Shown piece after piece: positions 38,284 to 47,913 of a stretch of DNA of 64,000 bases; positions within the stretch are counted from its first letter, which is position 1, and each line of letters starts with the position of its first letter. The DNA is taken from contig CM065888.1 in the NCBI GenBank assembly GCA_033439255.1, forward strand, positions 992,001-1,056,000. Reading direction: 5' to 3'. This stretch comes from Hericium rajendrae. Its lineage: Eukaryota; Basidiomycota; Agaricomycetes; Russulales; Hericiaceae. The notes beneath the pieces were generated by a model, which was not told the origin of the DNA, searched no databases, and saw only the letters and a list, made by a program, of their open reading frames with translations. Both the position numbers and the translations under genes were made by a program.

Positions 38284-38914
38284 ATGAAGTTCCTCGTCGC
38301 CATCTCAGCAGCAGTCCTTTTCGTTTCTGCAGCCCTTGCGACGCCTGTCCAATATCGGCGCGCAGGCAACCTCCAGGTAAGTCCCCATAGCATGGGCTAT
38401 GTTTGCATGCGGTGTGTTTCGCTGACCGGACCCCTTCTTACAGGCGCGGCAAGCAGATTGCGCAGACCCAAACGCGGCCGTTGCACTGTTGCGCGCCCTG
38501 AACCCGACCTCGGATGACCACTTCTACACGACCAATGCAACTGAGATGGAGGCATTCGTCGCTAACGATGGCTACAGCGCACAAGGCATCACCGCCTTCG
38601 TGTTCCCCACGCAGCTCGGCACGACGGTCCCGCTCTACCGCCTGTTCAACCCGAACGCGGTGGACCACTTCTATACGGTCTCGGAGTCGTCGCGCGATGC
38701 GGCGGCATCGCAGCACGGGTACGTGTACGAGGGCATCCAGGCGTACGTGTATCCGCCGACGGACCAGGTGTGCGGGAGCATCGCGCTGCAGCAGGCATAC
38801 AGCTCGGCGGTGGAAGACCATTTCTACACCACGAATGCGACGGAGATGGAGTATGATCTGACGCACCACAACTATACTGAAGAGGGCATCTCGGCATTTG
38901 TGCTCCCGCCGTGA
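38284..38914 (+). CDS. Secreted DUF5648-domain protein
   Basis: ATG at 38284: MKFLVAISAAVLFVSAALAT is a signal peptide. One intron (GTAAGT...TTACAG, about 38376-38443) joins RRAGNLQ to ARQADCADPNAAVALLRALN. The mature protein is three tandem repeats of about 45 residues, each with the DHFYT motif: DDHFYTTNATEMEAF, VDHFYTVSESSRDAA and EDHFYTTNATEMEYD. Each is followed by a Gly-Tyr/Asn-Tyr turn and a strand (GITAFVFP, GIQAYVYP, GISAFVLP). This is the DUF5648 pattern, found free in basidiomycetes and attached to secreted hydrolases in bacteria. Two Cys may form a disulfide. A carbohydrate-binding role is possible but unproven. Stop at 38912-38914. Confidence 0.88.
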
Positions 38915-39088
38915 AGGTAAGAGTGCACTCTTGCGTTGTGTGGACTTGCAATGACGGTGAAAAGATCGTAGCTCGGAGGCATTTCTTGGCCGTTTCGGTG
39001 ATGCAGGGAGCGGGGAACCAGAGGGGGGATATTGCGTTCCCGGCTCGATATTTTCCATTATGAAAACTCAAGTGTTCTTCATGTCATC

Positions 39089-39176
39089 CCTTCGATAGCT
39101 CAGTTGGAAGAGCGTGAGACTGTAATTGGTTACCCAGGTCATCTCAAGGTCGCTGGTTCGATCCCGGCTCGAAGGA
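39089..39176 (+). tRNA. tRNA-Tyr (GUA), intron-containing
   Basis: Acceptor CCTTCGA pairs with TCGAAGG. The D arm is GCTCAGTTGGAAGAGC, the anticodon stem TGAGA/TCTCA with loop CTGTAA (anticodon GTA), and the T arm GCTGG-TTCGATC-CCGGC. An intron of about 16 nt follows the base after the anticodon, as is usual for eukaryotic tRNA-Tyr. All stems pair. Confidence 0.93.
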
Positions 39177-39604
39177 CTAGATGCAATGTTGTACAACTCA
39201 CTGACTGGAAGCGAGTTGATGTAGCGAACGATATCGGACGGTTCCAAACCCTTGAAGCAGGCAAGGATGATGAGTGTGCAGTCCGTTTGTCTTGATGGAC
39301 CTATCGTTCGTAGGTAGGACTATGAATTTTTGTCCAAGGTCATTCCAAATTTCAGCCCAAGTTTCTATCATTGGCAACTGAGGCATCTGTATCGTAGCCG
39401 CTGTGGCTTACAGTTACTTGAGCTCGAAATTTCGAAGACCCGCCGAAGCGAGGTTGTACCTGGCGGCCTGCCAAAACGATCGGCATTCGCCATGCACTTT
39501 GTTCACGGATCCAGTGTCGATGACGGGGACAGTTTTTTTTGAACGATTCAGCAATTCTTTCTCTTTGATATCCCTGCAAGATGTCATGAATCGCCCATTG
39601 GTCT

Positions 39605-39778
39605 TCTTCATTCCCTTTGTTCCCTATATGGACACTCCCTTGTTATGTCCCCTTGTTCCCTGTTAGGATATCCCTTGTTCCCCTTTAGGATATTCCTTGT
39701 TCCCCTTTGGGACATCCCTTGTTCCCCTTCCCCTTGTTCCCCTTTCAGGATATCCCTTGTTCCCCTTTGGGCTATCCT
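39605..39778. repeat. Minisatellite, about 22-bp unit
   Basis: Six to eight imperfect copies of CCCTTGTTCCCCTTTAGGATAT, with the last bases varying (GGGACAT, GGGCTAT). A TATATATAGGG run follows at about 39785. Confidence 0.8.
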
Positions 39779-40349
39779 TCCAGTATATATAGGGCTACCT
39801 TTCTGACTGGCTTCCTCAGTTTGTCCACTTGACTCTCCAGTCCCATTGTACCCTGACATTTTCATGCTGTCCTTACTCTCTATATCATCCTCTGCTCTTT
39901 GATCCTTGATCCCTTGGGGTGACTTGGATGGCTTCACTGTTCCCCTGAACCCAGTCTTGACACAAGACACCATGTCAACTGAAGCAGAAGGCAATCCATA
40001 TCATAGAAGGAAGGACAAATGATTTCTGTCCAAAACTGCATTACCTGTGACCGTTTGCTGCCTGAGAATGCGCAAGTCCCAGCGTCGTCGCTAGCGACAT
40101 GTATATATCCAGATTTGTGGTTCGTCTCTTTTGTGAATCTGACAGACTGTTTGACTATTGAATCACATGCAATTCAGGTATCACCCAGGATGAAGATGAT
40201 CAATGGTCAAGCACTGCCGTGTGAACTTTTGACACACAGGTCTTGCCACAGGCCAAAGTGCAGGGCAAACTGTGGCTCCACCTCTACGTGGAAGATGTAC
40301 TAACTCATGAAAGGGACTAGATGCATTGTTTTGTGCCCATGCCGTGCCT

Positions 40350-40553
40350 ATGGCCATGTCACAGCGATGCACCTCTCCCCAGGCCCATACCTGTCCGAGG
40401 TGCCAAGGGAAACTTTCTTGTGGGGATGCGACCAAGAGGCACCTAGAAAAATGCTGCAAATGCGAGAAGTGTGGTGTGCAGTACGACAGCGTGGAGGATC
40501 TTGACGATCATGCATGCCCAGGCTTGGATGCCGGCTCCTCTGGTGACAAGTAA
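40350..40553 (+). CDS. Small tandem C2HC zinc-finger ORF (possibly a last exon)
   Basis: From the ATG at 40350 (MAMSQRCTSPQAHT) the frame holds two zinc-finger-like units. CPRC...KRHLEKC is C-x2-C-x12-H-x3-C; CEKC...LDDHAC is C-x2-C-x12-H-x1-C. A pyrimidine tract and CAG precede GCCCATACC, so this may be the 3' exon of a larger gene starting upstream near 39972 or 40019, but I could not connect a continuous model. It may be a gene fragment next to a repeat. Function not assignable. Confidence 0.35.
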   Translation: MAMSQRCTSPQAHTCPRCQGKLSCGDATKRHLEKCCKCEKCGVQYDSVEDLDDHACPGLDAGSSGDK

Positions 40554-41067
40554 TCGCGACAGGAGTCAGGGCTGGTGAAGGACTAACTATCGGCTGCTGT
40601 TATACATATCTTGTGCTCTTGTGTTGTCTCATTCATTACTACTGTACTGTGTACAGTGTCTCGCTCATTACAATACTAGTGCTATTTAAAAGGGTTATAC
40701 AAAAATATAGAAATTGATGCACTCTATTCCTGCTGTGCATGCGAGGAACATTCGAAGACGGAGAGGACATTACTTGTCTGGAAAATAAACCATCAAAGAT
40801 TTGGACTACTCTACATCGTTTCAAGCCAACATCAACGAATCTTATCTTATCTCCTCCTCGGCTACGAATCATCCACCCGCAAGGCAGCCATAGGTAGCTC
40901 ACTCACTCTCCTCCACCCGCAAGGCAGCCATAGGTAGCTCACTCACTCTCCTCCACCTTGTCATTCGCCCGAGGCTAAGTATACAAGCTTTTGATTGTAG
41001 TCTAAGTGCCCCATGGTATCGTATCCTGCATAGAAAGTAATAACCAACATCCACGCCCACGACCATC
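40554..41067. other. Upstream region of the GATase gene with a 40-bp direct repeat
   Basis: No gene. It contains two adjacent copies of a 40-bp unit (AAGGCAGCCA starts at 40881 and 40921, followed by TAGGTAGCTCACTCACTC in both), spanning about 40872-40956, 110-200 bases before the ATG at 41068. Confidence 0.7.
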
Positions 41068-42012
41068 ATGTCTGCAGCTCCTCCTACTCGTCTTGCACTG
41101 ATAGTTTGCGATACACCCCCACCTCCGATCGTCAACGCTGACGGGGACTATCCCCACATCTTCACCACTCTTCTGCGCGCCTCGCTCCCAGATGGGCTTA
41201 CGGACTTTGTTCTCGACACCTATGATGTCAAAGACAAGATGGAGTATCCCTCCGACGAGGCTCTCGACACCTATCGCGGCATAATCATCACTGGTTCAGG
41301 TGCGTAATTATCTGACATTGCGTCAGCTGAGCATCTCACAAATCACTCCAGCTGCGTCCGCGTACGAGGACGTTCCGTGGATAAACAAGTTGGTGGAGTG
41401 GCTTGCGCGCGTCGCAGACTCTAAACCCCAGCTGAAGATAATAGGTACGTCGGCTTTGCACGCAAGTCATACCACTCATCCGACCATATCCACAGGAATC
41501 TGTTTCGGCCATCAGGTCATCGCTCGCGCCCTCGGAGGGTCCTGCGTCCGGAACAGCGAATGGGAGATCAGCGTCACCGAGCTCGACCTCAACGACCTGG
41601 GCCAGCGCATCTTCGGCACCAACACCCTCGTACGTGCCTCTTGATATATCAGACATCTCGCTCACCGCGCTCCCAGAACATCGAACAAATGCACCGCGAT
41701 CACGTACCCACGGTCCCGCCATCCTTCCACCTCCTCGGCTCGACCCCAATAACGCTAGTCCAGGCCATGGTCCGCTTCGCAGGGCCTCCATCGCCCCCAC
41801 GCGCCGACGAGCCGCTCCCGCCCATCCAGATTCTGACGGTGCAGGGCCATCCGGAGTTCACGAAGGAGATCGTGGACAAGCTCGTCGACGTGCGGAGTGC
41901 AGCGGGTCTGTTCGATCGGGCTATGGCGGAGGATGCGAAGCGCAGAGGTAGCTGGCGTAATGACGGCGTGCCGGTTGTGGGGAAGGCGATCTGGGAGGTG
42001 CTTAAAACATGA
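41068..42012 (+). CDS. Class I glutamine amidotransferase-like protein
   Basis: ATG at 41068. Four exons: MSAAPPTRLALIVCDTPPPP, IFTTLLRASLPDGLTDFVLD and YRGIIITGS; then SAYEDVPWINKLVEWLARVA; then GICFGHQVIARALGGSCVRN; then NIEQMHRDHVPTVPPSFHLL through VQGHPEFTKEIVDKLVDV to the stop at 42010-42012. The nucleophile Cys (GICFGHQ) and the His-Glu pair (GHPEF) of the class I triad are present. The small stand-alone form resembles GMP-synthase-like amidotransferases and gamma-glutamyl peptidases. No synthetase domain is fused, so it probably acts on gamma-glutamyl compounds or with a partner; the substrate is unknown. Confidence 0.88.
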
Positions 42013-42309
42013 TGAGCGCGATGGTCAATTCGGTCCTGTCGCTTTCAACAGGACTTCATCATTTAGAGGGCTCGAATCCTCATGCAGGCAGTACGTAGGT
42101 CGTAAATTGGGCTTTGAACTTGTCTCATCTGGGGATGTTTCTGAAGATTTTCTCGGGTTCTCTTGGACCAGAGTCAGATTCTGCATCTAGAAAGCAATTA
42201 TACAACGCGGCCGAGTGTCTATAGCGTGTATGGACTACCCGAAGGCGATCATGATCAACACTATCGTAGTTCACTCCTACCCGTCTGGATGGAACTGTAA
42301 ATGCAGCGT

Positions 42310-42361
42310 GACATCTTAATCGTAGGCCGGATAGACATCTTAATCGCATATCCGGCCTACG
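42310..42361. repeat. Hairpin plus direct repeat
   Basis: Perfect 13-bp inverted repeat CGTAGGCCGGATA (42321-42333) / TATCCGGCCTACG (42349-42361) with a 15-nt loop. The 13-mer GACATCTTAATCG occurs at 42310-42322 and again inside the loop at 42334-42346. It lies about 300 bases downstream of the GATase stop. Confidence 0.8.
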
Positions 42362-43103
42362 AACCTCTACGAGCAGTGAGCTCAGTATCTCCGAGGATAA
42401 AGTGCAGATTTGCACGATATTCTACCGTTGTATAGTCGGTGAATGAGGCTCCAAGCCTTGTCCAAGGGTAAGCTCCGACGCACTCACACGCCGGCCACTC
42501 GCCGCCCAAACAAATCTCACATCCCTCGTCGGCGTTCAAATAAACACGCCTTAAGATCCCACCCATCACACACAAGAATGTGTAATCGTGTAATTAACGG
42601 TATGCTATCGAACAGCCAACCACACCACCGCACTCCAACGGCGCCGAAAGTCAAGAATAATATATGTATGTACGGCCAAGCGTCACACCGGCGGCGAGTC
42701 AAAGTGCAGCAAGCGTAACGCAACGCAACGAAAGTCAGGGCGGGGCGGCTGTACGGCAGATATGGTAGCACATAAATCGAGCGTGGCAATGTGCGGAGGC
42801 ATGCGATGGGCGGGATGGATGGGGTGAACGTGAGGAGCGATCGAAGGGCGGTCGGGAGGGATGGGCGGGGCGGGACGGGACAATGTATGCACTGCTGTAA
42901 GGGATGAAAATAAGATAAACTACGGAATGAATGGTGCCAGAGAAGAAATGAAACAATAAAAAACCAAGTTCATGCAGAAGATTAAAACCTTGCAAAGTGT
43001 ACGTATGCGCGCGGCGTGCAAGCCGGCCATACGGGTGAGAAGGCATTAGCGAGTATCGCAGGTATCTCGGGGCGGAGGGGGAGATCGCCCGCGCGAGTGT
43101 ATG
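42362..43103. other. Intergenic, no supported gene
   Basis: Stretch between the hairpin and the stop of the 43.1-45.4 kb gene, convergent 3' flanks. Purine-rich low-complexity sequence near 42790-42890. Confidence 0.45.
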
Positions 43104-45392
43104 CTATCCACCTTCAGCGTCGAGCGCTGCTGGCTGTCCATGGGGTTCTGAGAGCAGCGCAAGGGGAGCATCCTCATTCGTGCTGACCACAGCGTCGGCA
43201 CCTTCAATCTTGACGTCTCCAGTAGCAGCCTCCAGGTCACCCTCGGCCTCCTTTTCCTTATAAATATACGGATTGCCTAGGTCCGAAATCGATGGAAAGA
43301 CGAACGCATCGACTTCATCCCCGCTGCCCTCCATCTCTCTCGATGTGCCCGCCTCGGCTGAATTCGATCCTTCAGCATCAGTTCCAGTACCGACCGGTAT
43401 ACTGCGCTCGCCCAGCCTGCGCGTCTTGACCCGCAAGCTGTCAGGCCGCTTCAGGATCGCCCCCGCCACCTCATCACTCAGATGGAATCCCTCTTCATCG
43501 GAGTCGTCCTCCTCGCCTGCATCCTTCGCAACTTCTCCTTCCTGTCCCTCTGCACGTTTCCGCTCCCTCCTCCGCCCGCGATCGGGGCTGCGGGAGCCGG
43601 AAGAAGTGGGACCAGGGAAGAAGGTCGCAAGCGTCTGGTGCTGCGTGGGGTGCTGTGGCGGGTACGAATACGGCGGGAACGACTGGCCCACCGGCGAGAA
43701 TGGAAAGGGCGTGCCGGACGGGGAGAGCGGGGAGAAGGGAAGCGGCGGGAGAAACGGTGGGATCGACAGCGGGAGCGGTGCCAGCCCGGGTGCAGGTGTC
43801 GCTGGATGTGAGGGCGGCTGCGGCAGTTGTTGTGAGCCTGGTGGTTGCTGTGCCTGAGCGGATGCCGACGCGTACATATGCAGGTTATGCACCAGGTACT
43901 GGATGTAGTTATTCATCTGTTGCCAAATCAGTTAGCGTGCAGCCACAGCACGAATCGCGCGCATACATACCTCCATCTCCCGTCGCCGCCAGTTTCCCGC
44001 GTCCTTACTCCACCGCCACTTCGCCATCTCGACGTCCTTTGCCAGTCGTTCCGCCTCCAGACGGTTCTTCTCCTCCCGCATCTTTGATGCTTCTAGCGCG
44101 CCCTTTAACGACGCGATCTGCGTATGCGAGGATAACGCAACCCCCGGCGTAGATGGCGGTGGCGTCTCGTTCTGTCCTCGACCTACGCGTGGTGTCGGTG
44201 TGCGTCGTGGGCGCGATGGTCCAGGTGAGGGAGAGGGAGATAGAGGAGCGGGAATGGGAAGCGGCGAGTTTAAAAGGGGTAGAGGTGACGCCGCCGACGC
44301 GGAAGCCGACGTTGAATTCCGATTAGCGTTGTTATTGGCATTATTGAACTTGGCGAAGCGAGGAGGTGGATCGCGATAGAACGTCGACTGCCCGTCCCAA
44401 TCCCATGATCCGCCGGAACTGGACTTGCCGCGCGCTGCGCGGGAAGTGGATGTAGGCGACGTACTTGCGGTAACTGTGTTGGACGAGGGGATAGAGATGT
44501 CGGCGAAAGACGACGAAGATGACCAGTCTTGAGTCTGTGAGGAGCGGGAGGACTGAAGGAGCGATGACGCTTGCGATGCCTCAGAGGAGGGGGAAGAGGA
44601 CGTTGTGGGGCCGTTCACGGATCCTGGCGGCGGCGTCAATGGCCGTCCGTGGGAGGGCAGCGAGGTTGGTAACGACGGTGAAGGTCCGTCTGGAGTGATG
44701 CTAGGGGCACGACTGGTCGAGGCTGCGGGTGAGTCGTCCTCCTGAGATTGAGACCTCGACGGGCGGCCGGCCGAGTCCGTCTGGCGAGACGAGGGGGATG
44801 CCTTGGGCGTCGTTGCATCCTCCACGGCGGAGCGTGCGGACGAGTATCGTCTATCCTCCTCACCAGCAGACCCGGATGACACTGACGCTGCAGCGCCTGC
44901 AAGGTCAGACTTGTTGTCCATCGGCGGCAGAGTGGGTGAATCGTCCGAGGAGGCAGTGGTCGACCGCTTCGTCTGGGCTCTGAGGATGTCCTTGAGCTTC
45001 TTGCTGGACAGATCCTTCAAGGGATCCTTGCCTCTGCGGCGGCGCTCCTTGGAGCGGGAATTCTTTGGATCTTTCGCGAGGTTGGCGTTCCCACCCTCCT
45101 GGAGAGCGGTATTCGCCGTCGCCGGAGCGTGATCGGACTCACCATCCCTCTCCCTCGATGCCCGCGACGCAAGGCCAGATAGATGAAGAGCAGAGAGCGT
45201 GGACTGAAGGAAGGAGAAGCGACCTGTGCCAGGGTCGGGGTCGGTGTCGGGGAGTTCGATGGCCGCCCGCCGCTTGCCGCGCCAGAGGAGAACTGAGCTG
45301 GTCGCGAGCGTAAGGGTCGCGAGGGTCGCAAGCAGAACACGGTTGTCGTCGTGCAGCCAGGGATTGGCTTGCTTGCTGTCGACGTCTGCCAT
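43104..45392 (-). CDS. Membrane-anchored low-complexity protein with coiled coil
   Basis: ATG at 45392: MADVDSKQANPWLHDDNR, then a hydrophobic segment (VLLATLATLTLATSSVLLW) followed by RGKRR, a likely N-terminal anchor. A long Ser/Pro-rich middle follows, with a basic patch (SKERRRRGKDPLKDLSSKKL). A charged helix (SLKGALEASKMREEKNRLEA and ERLAKDVEMAKW) is a coiled coil. One intron (donor near 43973, acceptor CAACAG) joins RRREMEV-type sequence to MNNYIQYLVHNLHMYASASA. The C-terminal part is Pro-rich and acidic and ends AALDAEGG at 43104. About 750 residues. No catalytic motif; the architecture suggests an organelle or ER-surface scaffold, which is inference. Confidence 0.75.
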
Positions 45393-47538
45393 GTACGCTC
45401 GCCGCGGTTGACGACGTCGAGATTCGCAAAGTCAAGCGGACCCAGATCCCGTCTCTCCACTTTTGATCTTCAATCTCCGCCCCCCAATAGGGGATGCAGC
45501 TCCCACGCTGCGGGCCTGGTACCTTGGCGTCTGTTCCTTTGCCTTGCTGGCAAACGTTCGACGTCGACGCTGACCACGCTGTTCCACCTTCGTGCCTCCA
45601 ACGAGTACCATCTGCTGGTTTTGATAAGGTCGCATGTGCTGCGCTCGGATCATCCTGGAGAGCCGTTTCTCACCACCTGAGTCCGTGTTGTTCTTCACTG
45701 TCCGTTGCGCGGTGGGAATTATTCCACAATGACTGCGCCTCCATTGGACCTGATCTTGTTCTCGATGGAGTAAGTCCTTGTGCAAGACACGTACACCTCG
45801 TTGAGATGTGTACATCGATACTTTCCCGACAAGCACGATCAATGTGAATCGCTGCAGATGAGCTTGATATAGCCTTCCTTGTGCCCCCACGCGGCAGGCG
45901 CTCGAAGACATCAAAAGAGAATGTTCTGGTTTATGGATGTCCACGCTGGTATGTAGACTGCAATGTTTCTCTTGATCTGTAGGCATACTCCCCACCATCC
46001 ATACTGAGCATGTAAAGCGTCCGGGTAGATCCTGACGATCGGAATCTTGCTGATCTTATAGACCCCAGGATCACGGTCACGGAGATCAGAGTTTAATCTC
46101 GTCAAATCCTCAAACTCTGTTAGCTCTTGGCAAGTCCTAGCGCCCTGCACTAGATCTGCTATAATGACAGACACCAATTCGTTTTAGCAATCATGTATTC
46201 GCTTGCCTACCGAGTAGGCATAGTCTAACATTCTACTTTGTCTCACTCTCTGCGTTGCAGGAATCCGATAACGTGGACCAACAATCAATCTCAAAAATCC
46301 CCAAGGTTTAGTATTGTTTTTTTTTTTTTTTTCGACATATCTGCCCTCAGCACCTAGAGCCTATTGCCGGATCGGTATCTTAGCGAATTCCCCGCGCGCC
46401 GGGAAGATATGCAGTCCTGTCGACACGCATCCGGTCGGAATGGAACGCAGTCTTGTCGCGCAGATATCAGTTCAAATCTCAGAGGTGAATCTGATACCGT
46501 TTCCAATGTTCGTTGCGCGTACTGAATCCATGAAGTTAATCGCGCAGTCTGGTTTGGGTATCATTCGTACAAGATCGACCTGTGTGACCGTACATCCTGT
46601 CTGAAGATTCAGAAATCTCCGCCTTCCCTCTTTTTTGGACCTGCGTGTCCTCTGCGCGAACAAGAGAACAGCGCCAGCTGCATGTTGTGGCTAGCAATTT
46701 TCGCTCGCATGCCACAGGGCCAATCCAAACCACGCCTTGATTGGCATCCACGACTCTCGTTATTCAGTAAGTCTCCACAATACTAGGACGGTCAGTAGCC
46801 ATCCCGGATCTACTAGTCGATTAACCCTTGTAGAAGGCCAAATGCGCCGGGCCGTTGAAATGGATAGTGCAACACGTGGCCATTTACGACGTCGAGTCTC
46901 GTGTCAGCCTATTCCAGGACTTCACCGAAGTCTTTGCGCCCAGGTCACGATCTAGGACGTATTGCATATCAAGCTTACGTCGACCAGTCAGACTGCGACG
47001 CGTTGAGGGCGGCCTTCGCCTCGGTTCCGATGGAGAATTGTTGATTGACTTACAGTAGCAACATCGGAAACTTCGACGTGGTACCGCTGCTGGCGCGACC
47101 CTTGCACGACGGTCTGCAGGATCACGTTGTGAAGTCAACGGGGCCCGATGCCCGCATACACTGCCATGTCCTCCGCGAGTCCACTCCTACCGAGAGAAGA
47201 ACAATCGAGCTCGATTCACATACCTTTCAGTCCTGCCTCTGCGCATGCATGCACATATTTTCTCTAGGACGTAGGATTCGTATTGGACCCGAGACATATC
47301 GGAATCGGCGGCATCGGACATGATCATTGACACGAACGTGCATGCCGCTCGACACTTGCGCTGTTGCCTCGAGTCCCTTCGTTAAGGTGCCCGGAAGCCT
47401 CGCACATAGCCGTCGACAACAATACTCAATTTAAATACTAGTTAGTCTGTGGTGCAGTTGGAAACACGTACTAGTATGGGTGTTGTAGCGATTGACGTGC
47501 CTGCGGCCTCTCCAGTGCAGCAAGAAAAAATGACAAAA
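45393..47538. other. Gene-poor region
   Basis: About 2.1 kb without a supportable gene. It holds a T16-type homopolymer at about 46317-46332. Plus-strand frames at 46855-47323 show no family resemblance. Confidence 0.45.
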
Positions 47539-47666
47539 TGACAACGAGGGGATTCGAACCCCTGCCTTCTTTCGAAGATGAGAAACCCGCGTTGCAGGCA
47601 AGTCGCTATGTGATGAATCACATGCTAACTTGAGTCACACGCCATAGACCGCTCGGCCACGTTGCC
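47539..47666 (-). tRNA. Probable tRNA-Leu (CAA), intron-containing
   Basis: On the minus strand GGCAACG pairs with CGTTGTC, the D arm is GTGGCCGAGCGGTCTATGGC, and the anticodon stem TGTGA/TCACA encloses CTCAAG (anticodon CAA) with an intron of about 14 nt. The T arm is AGGGG-TTCGAAT-CCCCT. The region between anticodon stem and T stem is about 45 nt, far longer than a usual leucine variable arm, although it contains a TTTC/GAAA stem. The Leu identity and arms are clear; functionality is less certain. Confidence 0.65.
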
Positions 47667-47913
47667 ATGTTTATATTTATAATACATATGATCTAATATG
47701 TCGAAGAGAAAGTTGAAGAGAAGGGGACGACTTCAAAAATAGCCTCAGGAGAGTTAACAGGTTACAGAACTAGTTAGTTACAGCAATATCTGGTACAATT
47801 GCTACTACAGTCACGGTCAGAGAACCGATCATCATACATATGGGACTGATTGCGATGCCCTCGACAGCATTTTCACCGTCTACTCCAGCCGAGAGCCACG
47901 CACCGCTCCTTCA

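Noticed and set aside
39605-39778. Regular repeats that could suggest a CRISPR-like array
   Set aside because: Units are contiguous without unique spacers, imperfect and in a fungal nuclear context; this is a minisatellite.
46855-47323. Small plus-strand frames that resemble exon pieces with a possible acceptor at about 47057
   Set aside because: No family resemblance and no consistent start or continuation; left as gene-poor DNA.
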